Positions 1-8,817 of a DNA stretch of 64,000 bases are shown here, in pieces. The stretch comes from Tangfeifania diversioriginum. Its GTDB lineage: Bacteria; Bacteroidota; Bacteroidia; Bacteroidales; Prolixibacteraceae. Below the pieces are notes generated by a model. It did no database searches and was not told the DNA's origin. It worked only from the letters and a program-made list of their open reading frames with translations. The stretch spans positions 25,786 to 89,785 of the forward strand of contig CAMCBW010000022.1 of NCBI GenBank assembly GCA_945873105.1, read 5' to 3'. Numbering within the stretch: the first letter of the stretch is position 1; each line of letters starts with the position of its first letter. Both the position numbers and the translations under genes were made by a program.

Positions 1-243
1 TTTCCCATCCATGTCAGTGACCGTACCTGTCGTAGTTCCTTTTACAACGATGGATACGCCGGGTAATAGCTCCCCGGTTGTGGAAACAACTTTACCTTTC
101 ACTGTCTTGTTCGTCTGGCCTATCGCACTGGATGGTGCAACAAGCAGACAGGAAAAGAAAACTAGAAAACTCAACAAGAGAATTCCCGATGCCTTGTTCA
201 AACAGGGCATCCAACTCACATCATTTCGATTCTTCTTTTTCAT
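1..243 (-). CDS. SusC/RagA-type TonB-dependent receptor, N-terminal fragment
   Basis: The gene starts at 243 and runs off the left edge, so only the first 81 residues are visible. They show a basic N-terminus (MKKKNRND), a hydrophobic signal segment ending near AIGQT, and then the start of a carboxypeptidase-regulatory-like plug extension (VKGKVVSTTGELLPGVSIVVKGT), the usual beginning of SusC-family outer-membrane glycan importers. Family knowledge: such receptors work with a SusD lipoprotein to import oligosaccharides under TonB power. The SusD partner would lie outside the window. The gene is divergent from the AraC-type regulator at 452, which may control it (inference). The assignment rests only on the N-terminus; another TonB receptor with this extension is possible. 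Confidence 0.8.
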   Translation of the reverse strand, partial: MKKKNRNDVSWMPCLNKASGILLLSFLVFFSCLLVAPSSAIGQTNKTVKGKVVSTTGELLPGVSIVVKGTTTGTVTDMDGK

Positions 244-371
244 AAATAAATTGAATTGTTAGTTTGGTAACTGGATTAATTGCAGGTCTGCAGATTGAAT
301 GAGCAGACAACAATTAACATTTATTAAATATTCAAATCAAAAATAATTACTATTCAAGTATGGAATTAATA

Positions 372-401
372 TTTGATTTGCAAATGCTAATACTATATTT
401 G
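372..401 (+). promoter_or_regulatory. Candidate Bacteroidota promoter for the AraC-type gene
   Basis: TTTG at 372-375 is followed after 18 bases by TATATTTG at 394-401, matching the -33 TTTG / -7 TAnnTTTG consensus of Bacteroidota. The start codon at 452 lies 50 bases downstream. The motif match is direct; promoter activity is inferred. Confidence 0.4.
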
Positions 402-451
402 CCAATACAAACTATTTGTAGTTTGTAGTACCAAGCATAAAATTTGTTGAC

Positions 452-1327
452 ATGCATCCATTCAAAGAGTTTATTAATTATCCTGTTGATAGTTCTTTTC
501 TCATCAAATTTGACAATCTGCCTCATTTCAGATTTCCGTGGCATTTTCACGACGAATGTGAGATTGTGTACATTATCAAGAGTTATGGGAAAAAATTTGT
601 AGGTGATGCCGTAGAAGAATTCGGTCCGGGTGATTTGTCCATCTACGGCAGCAATCTTCCCCATTTTTACATGAGTGATCCGGCTTTTTACGTGGGTGAT
701 CCAAATTTGCGGGTAAATGCCATCGTGGTTCAGTTTCCCGTTAGCTACTTTCCGTCCTCACAACTGCAGGCGGCTGAGTTTATTTCTGTGAAGAGACTGC
801 TCAGCAGTATTTCAACCGGACTGACTTTTTCGGCAGCAGCGGCAGAAAACGGAGGGAAGATTCTGCATGAAATCTACCAGGCAAATGGCATGGAACGCTA
901 CCTTTTGTTTGTAAAGCTGATCGATTACCTTGGAAAGTCTGAATCAAGACCCATCACAACGCCTGATTACATTCACACCAGGAGTGCGCAGGAGGATCCC
1001 CGAATGGCGAAAATCTACAAATTCACCACGAGGAATTACAATCGAAAAATTGTTTTGGACGAAGTTGCTTCCGTAGCCGGAATGAATGTCTCTGCCTTCT
1101 GTCGCTATTTCAGAAAAAAATCGGGCAAGACCTTTGCGCAATATGTGAATGAGCTAAGAATCAGTTATGCATGTAAGTTTCTAAAGCACGGGAATCAAAC
1201 TATTGCGCACATTAGCGATGAGGCAGGTTTCAACAATCTTTCGAATTTCAATCGTCAGTTTAAAAGTATCATGGGGAAGTCACCATCCGCATACCGTGAA
1301 TTGTTTGTCTCACCTGGAAGCCATTGA
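452..1327 (+). CDS. AraC-family transcriptional regulator
   Basis: A 291-residue protein with the two-part AraC layout. The N-terminal half (about 25-115) looks like a cupin-type sensory domain: WHFHDECEIVYI with clustered histidines, then a GPGDLSIYGSNLPH turn. The C-terminal 100 residues hold two helix-turn-helix motifs, the first around IVLDEVASVAGMNVSAFCRYF and the second around IAHISDEAGFNNLSNFNRQFK, ending with the family's GKSPSAYR signature. It would be a cytoplasmic DNA-binding protein that senses a small ligand, often a sugar. It is divergent from the SusC-like gene at the left edge, which suggests local control of glycan uptake (inference). The family is certain; the ligand is unknown. 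Confidence 0.93.
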   Translation: MHPFKEFINYPVDSSFLIKFDNLPHFRFPWHFHDECEIVYIIKSYGKKFVGDAVEEFGPGDLSIYGSNLPHFYMSDPAFYVGDPNLRVNAIVVQFPVSYFPSSQLQAAEFISVKRLLSSISTGLTFSAAAAENGGKILHEIYQANGMERYLLFVKLIDYLGKSESRPITTPDYIHTRSAQEDPRMAKIYKFTTRNYNRKIVLDEVASVAGMNVSAFCRYFRKKSGKTFAQYVNELRISYACKFLKHGNQTIAHISDEAGFNNLSNFNRQFKSIMGKSPSAYRELFVSPGSH

Positions 1328-1532
1328 CAATTACTTCTCCTCAGGAAGACAATCAATTTCTGCAATATATGCCTTCTGTCGTGCAATGAACGCAAAGTTC
1401 GCAAAGATAGAAGACCGAAACCATAGGATAAGTGGTTACGGTCTTTTTGCGCCAGGGATTATCATCATTGGTTTTCGTTTTTTTCATGGAAATTCGTTAA
1501 CTTAGAGTATAAATACGCTAACTCCGATTTCA

Positions 1533-2063
1533 ATGTCAGTTTTACCCTTGATCCCAGATGAAATTATAATCAATAAGATCTACCTGATAAGAGATCAAAA
1601 GGTAATGATTGACAGAGACTTAGCTACTATTTATGGGATAGAAACCAAGGTGTTGAAACAAGCTGTGAAGCGAAATCTAGAAAGGTTCCCAGAGGATTTC
1701 ATGTTTGAAATGACCAAAGAGGAATTTGAAAATTGGAGGTCACAAATTGTGACCTCCAATTCAGATAAAATGGGATTAAGGCATGCCCCTTATTGCTTTA
1801 CAGAGCAAGGAGTAACCATGTTGTCATGTGTTTTAAGCAGCAAGAGAGCCATTGAGGTAAACATAAAAATTATCAGAGTATTTTCAAGGTTGAAAGAAAT
1901 GGTCTTAACCCACAAGGACATCCTCTTAAAACTGGAAAAATTAGAAAATCAGACAGATAAAAACAGCAAAGAGATTCAGATTATCTTCAATGCACTGAGG
2001 CAGTTGCTAAGTCCCCCAATAGTTCCAAGAAGAAAAGTAGGATTTAAGATTGGAGCTGTTTAA
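1533..2063 (+). CDS. ORF6N-domain protein
   Basis: A 176-residue protein whose first 110 residues form an ORF6N domain, a KilA-N-associated DNA-binding module of phages and mobile elements. Recognisable blocks are DRDLATIYGIETKVLKQAVK, NLERFPEDFMFEMTKEE, NWRSQ and the CFTEQGVTMLSCVL block. The last 60 residues are probably coiled coil (EKLENQTDKNSKEIQIIF). A clear relative lies at 59874-60413, about 58 kb away, with the same NWRSQ..TSN..KMGLR.AP pattern. No phage genes surround it. Solitary ORF6N genes are common in Bacteroidota and are sometimes linked to toxin-antitoxin or defence loci; no function can be assigned here. Confidence 0.85.
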   Translation: MSVLPLIPDEIIINKIYLIRDQKVMIDRDLATIYGIETKVLKQAVKRNLERFPEDFMFEMTKEEFENWRSQIVTSNSDKMGLRHAPYCFTEQGVTMLSCVLSSKRAIEVNIKIIRVFSRLKEMVLTHKDILLKLEKLENQTDKNSKEIQIIFNALRQLLSPPIVPRRKVGFKIGAV

Positions 2064-2095
2064 GAATTGAAAATTACACTTCCTACCTCATTGGA

Positions 2096-3745
2096 CTATA
2101 ACCCTTGAAGAAACTTCGCCCGTAGCGCCACCTTGTTCACTTTCCCCACACTGGTCTTGTCGATCACCTCTGCCCTGGCGACCTTCATGGTAATGGCTTC
2201 GCGTGGCAAAACACCTGAATCGACACTTGCCTTGACGGCCTGCACGATCTCCCTGTCTTCAAAAATGGCTCCTGCCTTTGGCACGATGATGGCCAGTGGG
2301 ATCTCTCCCCAATTGGTATCAGGGGCACCGATGACAGCGACTTCAGAAACTCCGGCGTACCGGGCGATCACATCCTCCATCTCCAGGGAACTGAGCCACT
2401 CGCCGCCTACCTTGATTACATCCTTGGTCCGGTCGGTAATCCGGATGCTGCCGCTCTCATTGACACAGGCTACATCGTTGGTATGCATCCATCCTCCTTC
2501 CCACAGTTTCTCTGAATGCACGTGGTCCTTCAGATAGCCCTGCGTCAAGTAAGGGGAGCGGACAATAATCTCACCGGGTGTCCGGTCATCCCAGGGCACA
2601 TTGGCCCCGGAGGGATCAACCACCCGCATTTGTGCCAGTCCGATGGGCCGGCCTGTACGGCACCTCAGATCGGCTTGCTCTTCGGAAGAGAATTCCAACT
2701 CCTCCGAGGAGAGTTGAGAGAGCGATAAAACCGGACAGGTCTCAGACATGCCGTAACCGCCAAAGACATCAATTCCCCTTTTCAATGCCTCAATGGCCAA
2801 AGCTCTCGGAAGGGCTGCCCCGCCAATGATACAGGTCCAGCGTGAGAGGTCGCACTGTTCGGAAGACGGATCTTTCAGGAGCATGTTGAGGATGGTAGGA
2901 ACACAATGGCTGAAGGTCACCTTGTGGGTTTCCAGCAGTTTCAGCAGAATGGCTGGCACATATTTCCCCGGATAGACCTGTTTAATTCCCATGTAAGTGG
3001 CAATGTAGGGGAGACCCCAGGCATGTACGTGGAACATGGGAGTGAGCGGCATGTAGATGGATTCGAGGTGCAATCGCCCCTGTACCGAATTGGCAGAGAG
3101 GGCGGCTGTTGTAGCCAATGTATGCAGTACAAGTTGCCTGTGGGAAAAGTAGACTCCCTTCGGAAGGCCTGTCGTTCCTGTTGTGTAGAAGGTGGTAGCT
3201 CTGGTGTTTTCATCCAGTTCCGGAAAATCAAAGTGGGGAGAGGCATCGGCCAGCAGTTGTTCGTATTCCCCTTCAAACTGAAAATGGTGTTTGAAGATCT
3301 CTCCCCCTTCATCGATCAGGATGAATTTTCTTCCATCCGCAATACGCCCCCGGATGCTCTCCAGCAAGGGCAGAAATTCGGTGTGGCAGATGATCACATC
3401 ATCCTCTGCATGGTCGATGGTATAGACCATCTGTTCGGGAGAGAGCCGGATATTGATGGTGTGAAGAATTGCTCCCATCATCGGAATGGCATAGTAGGCT
3501 TCGAGGTAGCGGTGTGAATCCCAGTCCATGACTGCCACTGTACTTCCTTCGGTGACCCCGATGGCAGCCAAAGCACCGGCAAGCCGGTGAACCCGTTCTT
3601 TCCATGTGTGGTAGGTGATGGTTAGCTGATCCCGGTAAACGATTTTCTGATCGGGATGGTTGGCCAGGGGAGCCTCAAAAAGTTGTTTAATGAGCAGTGG
3701 ATAGGCGTATGCTGATTTCGTCTTTTCAATCAAATTGGACATCAT
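2096..3745 (-). CDS. Acyl-CoA ligase (AMP-dependent synthetase, FadD-like)
   Basis: A 549-residue ANL-superfamily enzyme that should activate a carboxylic acid to an acyl-CoA through an acyl-adenylate. The P-loop-like motif TTGTTGLPKG is at residues 188-197, the adenylate motif appears as GGYGMSETCP, and the C-terminal hinge block reads DRTKDVIKVGGEWLSS followed by LEMEDVI. The GGEW form is typical of medium/long-chain fatty-acyl and related ligases (including DmdB-like enzymes) rather than acetyl-CoA synthetases. No signal peptide is present, so it is cytoplasmic. The first two codons are both Met, so 3742 is an alternative start. A TAnnTTTG-type box lies upstream on this strand at 3794-3787. 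It is a single-gene unit. The chain length of the substrate cannot be read from the sequence. Confidence 0.9.
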   Translation of the reverse strand: MMSNLIEKTKSAYAYPLLIKQLFEAPLANHPDQKIVYRDQLTITYHTWKERVHRLAGALAAIGVTEGSTVAVMDWDSHRYLEAYYAIPMMGAILHTINIRLSPEQMVYTIDHAEDDVIICHTEFLPLLESIRGRIADGRKFILIDEGGEIFKHHFQFEGEYEQLLADASPHFDFPELDENTRATTFYTTGTTGLPKGVYFSHRQLVLHTLATTAALSANSVQGRLHLESIYMPLTPMFHVHAWGLPYIATYMGIKQVYPGKYVPAILLKLLETHKVTFSHCVPTILNMLLKDPSSEQCDLSRWTCIIGGAALPRALAIEALKRGIDVFGGYGMSETCPVLSLSQLSSEELEFSSEEQADLRCRTGRPIGLAQMRVVDPSGANVPWDDRTPGEIIVRSPYLTQGYLKDHVHSEKLWEGGWMHTNDVACVNESGSIRITDRTKDVIKVGGEWLSSLEMEDVIARYAGVSEVAVIGAPDTNWGEIPLAIIVPKAGAIFEDREIVQAVKASVDSGVLPREAITMKVARAEVIDKTSVGKVNKVALRAKFLQGL

Positions 3746-3966
3746 GTTCTTTGTTTGGTGATTTTAAAACCTCTTTCGACAGGTTCCAAAATTAGCAGAA
3801 AGTATGAAATGCCCATGAGAAAATTTTCAAACCAACCGAAAATGAATAAGTGGGTATTCCATTTGGCCTTTAAAAGACAATAGATAAACAAATGAAAACA
3901 TCGTGCACTGTCGTTCACAAAATAGGAGGTAAGTTGCGCTGGGGCCTCTATTCCTGAAACTGGAAT

Positions 3967-6075
3967 TTAGTCCTGCTCCTCAAAATATTTCCGGATAAGC
4001 CGGGAGAAATCACCCAGGGAGATTGGTTTGGGAAGGTAGTCGTTGCACCCTGCATCCAAGGCAATCTCTCTTTCCCCTTTCAACGCCAGGGCTGTTTGTG
4101 CCAGGATTACAACCTTTGTGTTGAATTGGCGGATTTGGCGGGTGGCTTCGTAACCATCCATGCCTGGCATCTGTATGTCCATTAAAATCAGATCAATATC
4201 AGGGTTTTTTCTGCAGGCTTCAACGGCCTCATCTCCAGTCCCGACTTTCAATACCTCTTTGGCAAAGGATCGGATCAGTTTTCGGAGAAAAAGGTCTGAT
4301 ATTGGATCATCTTCTGCCACCAGAATTTTTAATCCATTGATATTTAAACTTTCCCATGTGCTGTATTTCTCTGAAACAGCTTTGTTCGCGGCAATATTTA
4401 CCGGATCAAAAGGGATGGTAAAGTAAAAGGCGGAACCTTTGTCCAATTCACTTTCTACCCGGATCTCTCCTCCCAAAATCTCCACATAGGCTTTGGAGAT
4501 GGCCAATCCAAGCCCGGCTCCTTCGTAATGCCTCGAGAGTGATTCACTTGCTTGTCTGAAACGTTCAAAGACAATTTCCTGTTGGTCTTGCCGGATTCCA
4601 ACGCCTGTATCCTTCACAAAAAACTCAAGAAATCGTCCCTTCTTCTCATAACCCAGCTCGATGCTCCCCTGGTTGGTGAATTTTACGGCATTCTTCACCA
4701 AATTGGTGAGGATGGCGTACAGTTTCTCCCGGTCAGTGAGTATATGCGAGGATAGATCCGGTAACCCGTGTTTGTAATTGAATTCTACTCCTTTTTTCTC
4801 TGCCTCGGGTTTGAAGAAGGTGAAGATATACCTGACCTGATCGTTGACATTGGTTTCAGTCATGACAACCTCGGTATGCCCGGCTTCCAGTTTGGAGATA
4901 CTGATGATATCGTTGATGATGTTCAGCATTCTTTGGCCACTCTCTGCAATGATGCCAATGTACTCCTGCTGCTCTTCCCCTGACAATTTGGGTTCTTTTA
5001 AAAGTTCTACAAAACCAAGAATGCCATTCATGGGGGTCCGGATCTCGTGGCTCATGTTGGCCAGGAAGGCTGTTTTGAGCATGTCACTCTCCTCCGCTTT
5101 CAATTTGGCTACCAGCAGCTCCTTTTTTTGGTCCACAAATTCGGTGAAGAGGGTGGCAATTTGTTTGTATTCACCCGGACATTGTTTCAACTCACTCACG
5201 AGGGAAGGGTTTTCTGTTTCCAGAATCTTTGTCACAAGTTTCAAAGGTCTGGTCACCCATTTGCGGAAGGTAAAGTTCAGGATGATCCAGGTGATGAGGA
5301 TGGAGGTCAGCAAGGCAATGATCATGAACATCGAAATTCGCCGGTAAACCAACAGCAAATTGGAGGACCGTTTGAAGGAAACCTTCGCAATCTCCTGGTT
5401 GTTCCAGTTGCGCAACGGGACATAGGCATACGTCAGTGATCGGTCTTCTGGATTCAACGTGTCCTGGGGCGACACCGCTGTGATCTCAGCCCCATGCTGC
5501 TTGGAGAGCGTTTCCAGGAACGCCATGTTCCAGTTTCTTTCCAGTACCAAATAGCCCATCGGTCGTGTCAACTGGTGGGTTGGATCCATCTCCGGATGAA
5601 CGGTGGCAGCCGAGATCTCAAACAAATCTTCCGGTGTTTTGTGAAAGAAGTTCATAAACTTTTTCTCTTTCAATTTTTGCAGTATCTCTACGGTGATATT
5701 TGAGGGATATTTGCGGTCTGCGGAAGTTGCTTCGTGAACAAGGTTGAAAGAGGAGTCATATACGGCAACGTAGTCAATCTTAAAGGACTTCAAAATTGTG
5801 GTGATGTTGTTTTCGTACCATTCTGTGTCGTGGGGCGTAAGGTGTTTGACAAAATCATCCCAAAAGGTATAATCGTAGGCAACCTGAATGAGGAGTTCAG
5901 TCTTGTTCTCCACCATTGACCTGTTTTCATTCTGAAGTTGATCATGGGTAGCTTGCTGAATCAGTTTCTCCTGGTGAAGGGTAGTTTGGTACAGAAATAC
6001 CAGCATCAGCAAGAAAAAGAGGCCGGTGATGTACAACAACAGATTGATCCTCGAATGGATGGCGGAAATTTTCAT
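3967..6075 (-). CDS. CHASE4 hybrid sensor histidine kinase with receiver domain
   Basis: A 702-residue membrane-bound hybrid kinase. Order: transmembrane helix about 13-30; periplasmic CHASE4-type sensor about 55-230 with the hallmark YDYTFWDDFV; second transmembrane helix about 248-268; HisKA with the phosphorylatable His343 in NMSHEIRTPMNG; HATPase_c with N-box (NLVKNAVKFT) and G-boxes (DTGVGI, GAGLGLAI); C-terminal receiver with Asp633 in LILMDIQMPGMDG. The H-to-D relay appears intact. No DNA-binding output domain is fused, so signal leaves through a separate partner or the receiver acts by itself. The kinase core closely resembles that of the divergent gene at 6493. A TAAATTTG -7-like box lies at 6112-6105. 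The ligand is unknown. Confidence 0.93.
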   Translation of the reverse strand: MKISAIHSRINLLLYITGLFFLLMLVFLYQTTLHQEKLIQQATHDQLQNENRSMVENKTELLIQVAYDYTFWDDFVKHLTPHDTEWYENNITTILKSFKIDYVAVYDSSFNLVHEATSADRKYPSNITVEILQKLKEKKFMNFFHKTPEDLFEISAATVHPEMDPTHQLTRPMGYLVLERNWNMAFLETLSKQHGAEITAVSPQDTLNPEDRSLTYAYVPLRNWNNQEIAKVSFKRSSNLLLVYRRISMFMIIALLTSILITWIILNFTFRKWVTRPLKLVTKILETENPSLVSELKQCPGEYKQIATLFTEFVDQKKELLVAKLKAEESDMLKTAFLANMSHEIRTPMNGILGFVELLKEPKLSGEEQQEYIGIIAESGQRMLNIINDIISISKLEAGHTEVVMTETNVNDQVRYIFTFFKPEAEKKGVEFNYKHGLPDLSSHILTDREKLYAILTNLVKNAVKFTNQGSIELGYEKKGRFLEFFVKDTGVGIRQDQQEIVFERFRQASESLSRHYEGAGLGLAISKAYVEILGGEIRVESELDKGSAFYFTIPFDPVNIAANKAVSEKYSTWESLNINGLKILVAEDDPISDLFLRKLIRSFAKEVLKVGTGDEAVEACRKNPDIDLILMDIQMPGMDGYEATRQIRQFNTKVVILAQTALALKGEREIALDAGCNDYLPKPISLGDFSRLIRKYFEEQD

Positions 6076-6492
6076 CTAAATGTAAACTAGGAAACTGAGC
6101 GAGGCAAATTTAAAACAATATATTGAATAAAATGCATAATTTCACCTTGCAGAAGATGGTGTCTCCAATACTGTCCGGTCAGGGCAAGATTGTTTTCCGA
6201 ACTTCAACCTTTGGTCTACCCATTTGGAAATGAAAGCTCTGATGCACGGCAATGTACAGCATGACAAAGTTGGGGATGGCGTTTTTTGAGGGATCAGCCT
6301 GATTTTTTAAACAAAACCTGCATGATATTTGTCAATGGGAGATCAGGAAGCAATCATAGCTGGTGTGCAATCTAATTGAAATAACTTACATTTAGCGGAG
6401 TTTATGTTAAGATGGGACAGTACTTTCTGATTTGTCCTGTTTGATGCATAGGTCAGGTAAATCAATACAATTCTCTTCTTAATCTGACATGT
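6076..6492. other. Divergent intergenic region between two hybrid kinases
   Basis: 417 bases between the divergent starts of two paralogous hybrid kinases. The region must hold promoters for both; only the -7-like box for the left gene (6105-6112, minus strand) was recognised. No coding sequence, hairpin with a T-run, or repeat was seen. Confidence 0.4.
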
Positions 6493-8772
6493 ATGGAATC
6501 TTCAGAAAAATACGGGAATGAGTCTCGAACATCGTTTGACCAATTTCAACGTTTCTTCAATAACCTGCAGGATGCTTTTTTTCAGGTCGACCGTTTTGGT
6601 ATGCTGGTGCTGGTAAATCCTTCTGCCGTAAGAATGTTTGGTTACAATTCAGGTGAAGAGATGACCGGCAGGCCTGTTGTTGAGTTCTATGCCAACCAGG
6701 AGGAGCGGATGAAGATGCTGGCTGAGCTTAGAAGCAAGGAACAATTGGTGGATTATGTAGTCCTGGCCAAAAGGAAGGATGGCAGCAAGTTCTGGATATC
6801 CATGAATGTTCAGTATCTCTACATCAACGGCGAATTGGATGGATCTGAAAGTATAATCAGGGATATCTCGAGGCGCAAGACAGATGAAGAAAAAATCCAG
6901 ACATTTTCCAGTATTCTGGAGCAGAGTCCTGTTTCCATTGTTATTACGGATGTACTAGGGAATATTGAGTATGTGAACCCCAAGTTTGAACAAACTACCG
7001 GCTATAGTCTCCAGGAAGCGATGGGTAAAAATCCCAGGATATTGAAATCCGACAACAAAACCCGCGAGGAATACCAGGAGATGTGGAATTCGATGACCTC
7101 CGGGAAAGAGTGGCATGGCGAGTTTCTCAATGTGAAAAAGAATGGGGAGCTCTACTACGAATCGGCTTCCATCTCAGCCGTACGTGATGGAAACGGCAAT
7201 ATCATTCGCTACATAGCGGTCAAGGAAGATATTACGGAACGGAAGAAGCATGAAGAGCAGATCAAGACCCTGAGCACAGTGGTGGATCAGATTCCTTTGA
7301 TGATCGTTATCACGGACAAGGGTGGTAAAATTGAATATGTCAATGAAGAGTTTTCAAGGTTTACGCAATATACTTCCAGGGAGGTCATCGGGAGAATCCC
7401 AATGATATTTAACCAGAAGCACCATACCGCATGGTCCTATTCCAAAATGTGGGAGACCCTGCAGGAAGGAAAAATGTGGCTCTCTGAGTTTAAAAACAAG
7501 AAGAAAGATGGAACCATCTTTTGGGAGAATGTTACGGCCTTCCCCCTTACTTCCGAGGATAGTTTAATCATGAACTACATCATTATCAATGATGATATTA
7601 CGGATAAGAAACAACTGCTCGACGATCTGGTGAAATCCAAGGAAAAGGCCGAGGAGAGTGACAGATTGAAATCTGCCTTTCTGGCCAACATGAGCCACGA
7701 GATCCGAACACCCATGAACGGAATCCTGGGATTCACCGAACTGCTGAAGGAACCAAATCTATCCGGTGCCGAGCAGCAGTTTTACATCAAGATCATCACA
7801 GATAGCGGTCACCGAATGCTCAACCTGATGAACAACCTGATAGATATATCAAGGATTGAATCGCATGAGGTGAAGATCATTCGCTCATCCTTTGACATCC
7901 GGAAGAAATTTGACCATTTGCTGGATTTTTTCAACCAGGAGGCAAAGATGAAGGGGCTCAGGTTAATCTGCAAATGTGAATTGTTGCCCAATGAATCGCT
8001 GATCGAAACCGATGTGCAGAAATTGGATTCTGTACTGGAGAATCTCCTCAAGAATGCCCTGAAATTCACCAAGAACGGAACCATCGAATTCGGATGCGAG
8101 AAGCAGGAAAACCTTTACAAGTTCTTTGTAAAGGATAGTGGTGCAGGCATTGATCCTGCCCACCAGTCTATTATCTTCGACCGTTTCAGGCAGGCAAGTG
8201 AGTCGCTGAGCCGGCCCTATGAAGGTGCCGGATTGGGGCTCTCTATCTCGAAAGCTTATGTGGAGATTTTGGGAGGCAAGATTTGGGTCGATAGTGAGCC
8301 TGGCAAGGGAGCCATCTTCTATTTTACCTTGCCTGTCCAGGTAGATCGGGAAGCGGAGGCTCTTTCTCAGGTAGTTGTTCCACTGCCAGAAATACAAGTA
8401 TTGCCAGCTAAATTTAAAATGATGTTGGTCGAGGATGATGATATCTCGATGAATTACCTGGAGATCATTTCCGAAAAATTCTGTCAGGAGATCTACAAAG
8501 CCAGCTCCGGAACGGAAGCTGTTGAGCTGTTCCGTAAAAATCAGGACATAAAAATGATACTGATGGATATTAAGCTTCCCCTGATGGATGGTTTGGAGGC
8601 AACGCGTCAGATCAGGGAATTTAACAAGGAGGTGGTCATCCTGGCACAAACTGCCTATTCCATGGTGGGTGACAGGGAAAAGGCAATGGCAGCCGGATGC
8701 AACGACTACATTACCAAGCCGATTGAAAGGGATAAATTAAAGTCACTTGTCCTGCAATTTGCCAACAAATGA
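6493..8772 (+). CDS. Soluble triple-PAS hybrid sensor histidine kinase with receiver
   Basis: A 759-residue protein without transmembrane segments. Three PAS domains lie at about 14-130, 135-255 and 258-380, each ending in the usual DI(S/T)..K linker (IIRDISRRK, VKEDITERKK, INDDITDKK). Next come HisKA with His402 in NMSHEIRTPMNG, HATPase_c (NLLKNALKFT, DSGAGI, GAGLGLSI) and a receiver with Asp692 in LMDIKLPLMDG. It presumably senses an intracellular signal such as redox, oxygen or a small molecule. The kinase-receiver core is strikingly similar to the divergent CHASE4 kinase at 3967-6075, which points to duplication with exchange of sensor. The GH127 gene begins 45 bases downstream on the same strand, so co-transcription is possible. 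Confidence 0.93.
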   Translation: MESSEKYGNESRTSFDQFQRFFNNLQDAFFQVDRFGMLVLVNPSAVRMFGYNSGEEMTGRPVVEFYANQEERMKMLAELRSKEQLVDYVVLAKRKDGSKFWISMNVQYLYINGELDGSESIIRDISRRKTDEEKIQTFSSILEQSPVSIVITDVLGNIEYVNPKFEQTTGYSLQEAMGKNPRILKSDNKTREEYQEMWNSMTSGKEWHGEFLNVKKNGELYYESASISAVRDGNGNIIRYIAVKEDITERKKHEEQIKTLSTVVDQIPLMIVITDKGGKIEYVNEEFSRFTQYTSREVIGRIPMIFNQKHHTAWSYSKMWETLQEGKMWLSEFKNKKKDGTIFWENVTAFPLTSEDSLIMNYIIINDDITDKKQLLDDLVKSKEKAEESDRLKSAFLANMSHEIRTPMNGILGFTELLKEPNLSGAEQQFYIKIITDSGHRMLNLMNNLIDISRIESHEVKIIRSSFDIRKKFDHLLDFFNQEAKMKGLRLICKCELLPNESLIETDVQKLDSVLENLLKNALKFTKNGTIEFGCEKQENLYKFFVKDSGAGIDPAHQSIIFDRFRQASESLSRPYEGAGLGLSISKAYVEILGGKIWVDSEPGKGAIFYFTLPVQVDREAEALSQVVVPLPEIQVLPAKFKMMLVEDDDISMNYLEIISEKFCQEIYKASSGTEAVELFRKNQDIKMILMDIKLPLMDGLEATRQIREFNKEVVILAQTAYSMVGDREKAMAAGCNDYITKPIERDKLKSLVLQFANK

Positions 8773-8817
8773 AGAATACTGTATCTTGCTTGTGCTAAAA
8801 TTATCAATCGAACTGCC

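Noticed and set aside
1371..1460. GCAAAG-rich sequence after the AraC gene as a copy of the 14752 palindrome
   Set aside because: Only AACGCAAAGTTCGCAAAG is shared in style; there is no opposite arm.
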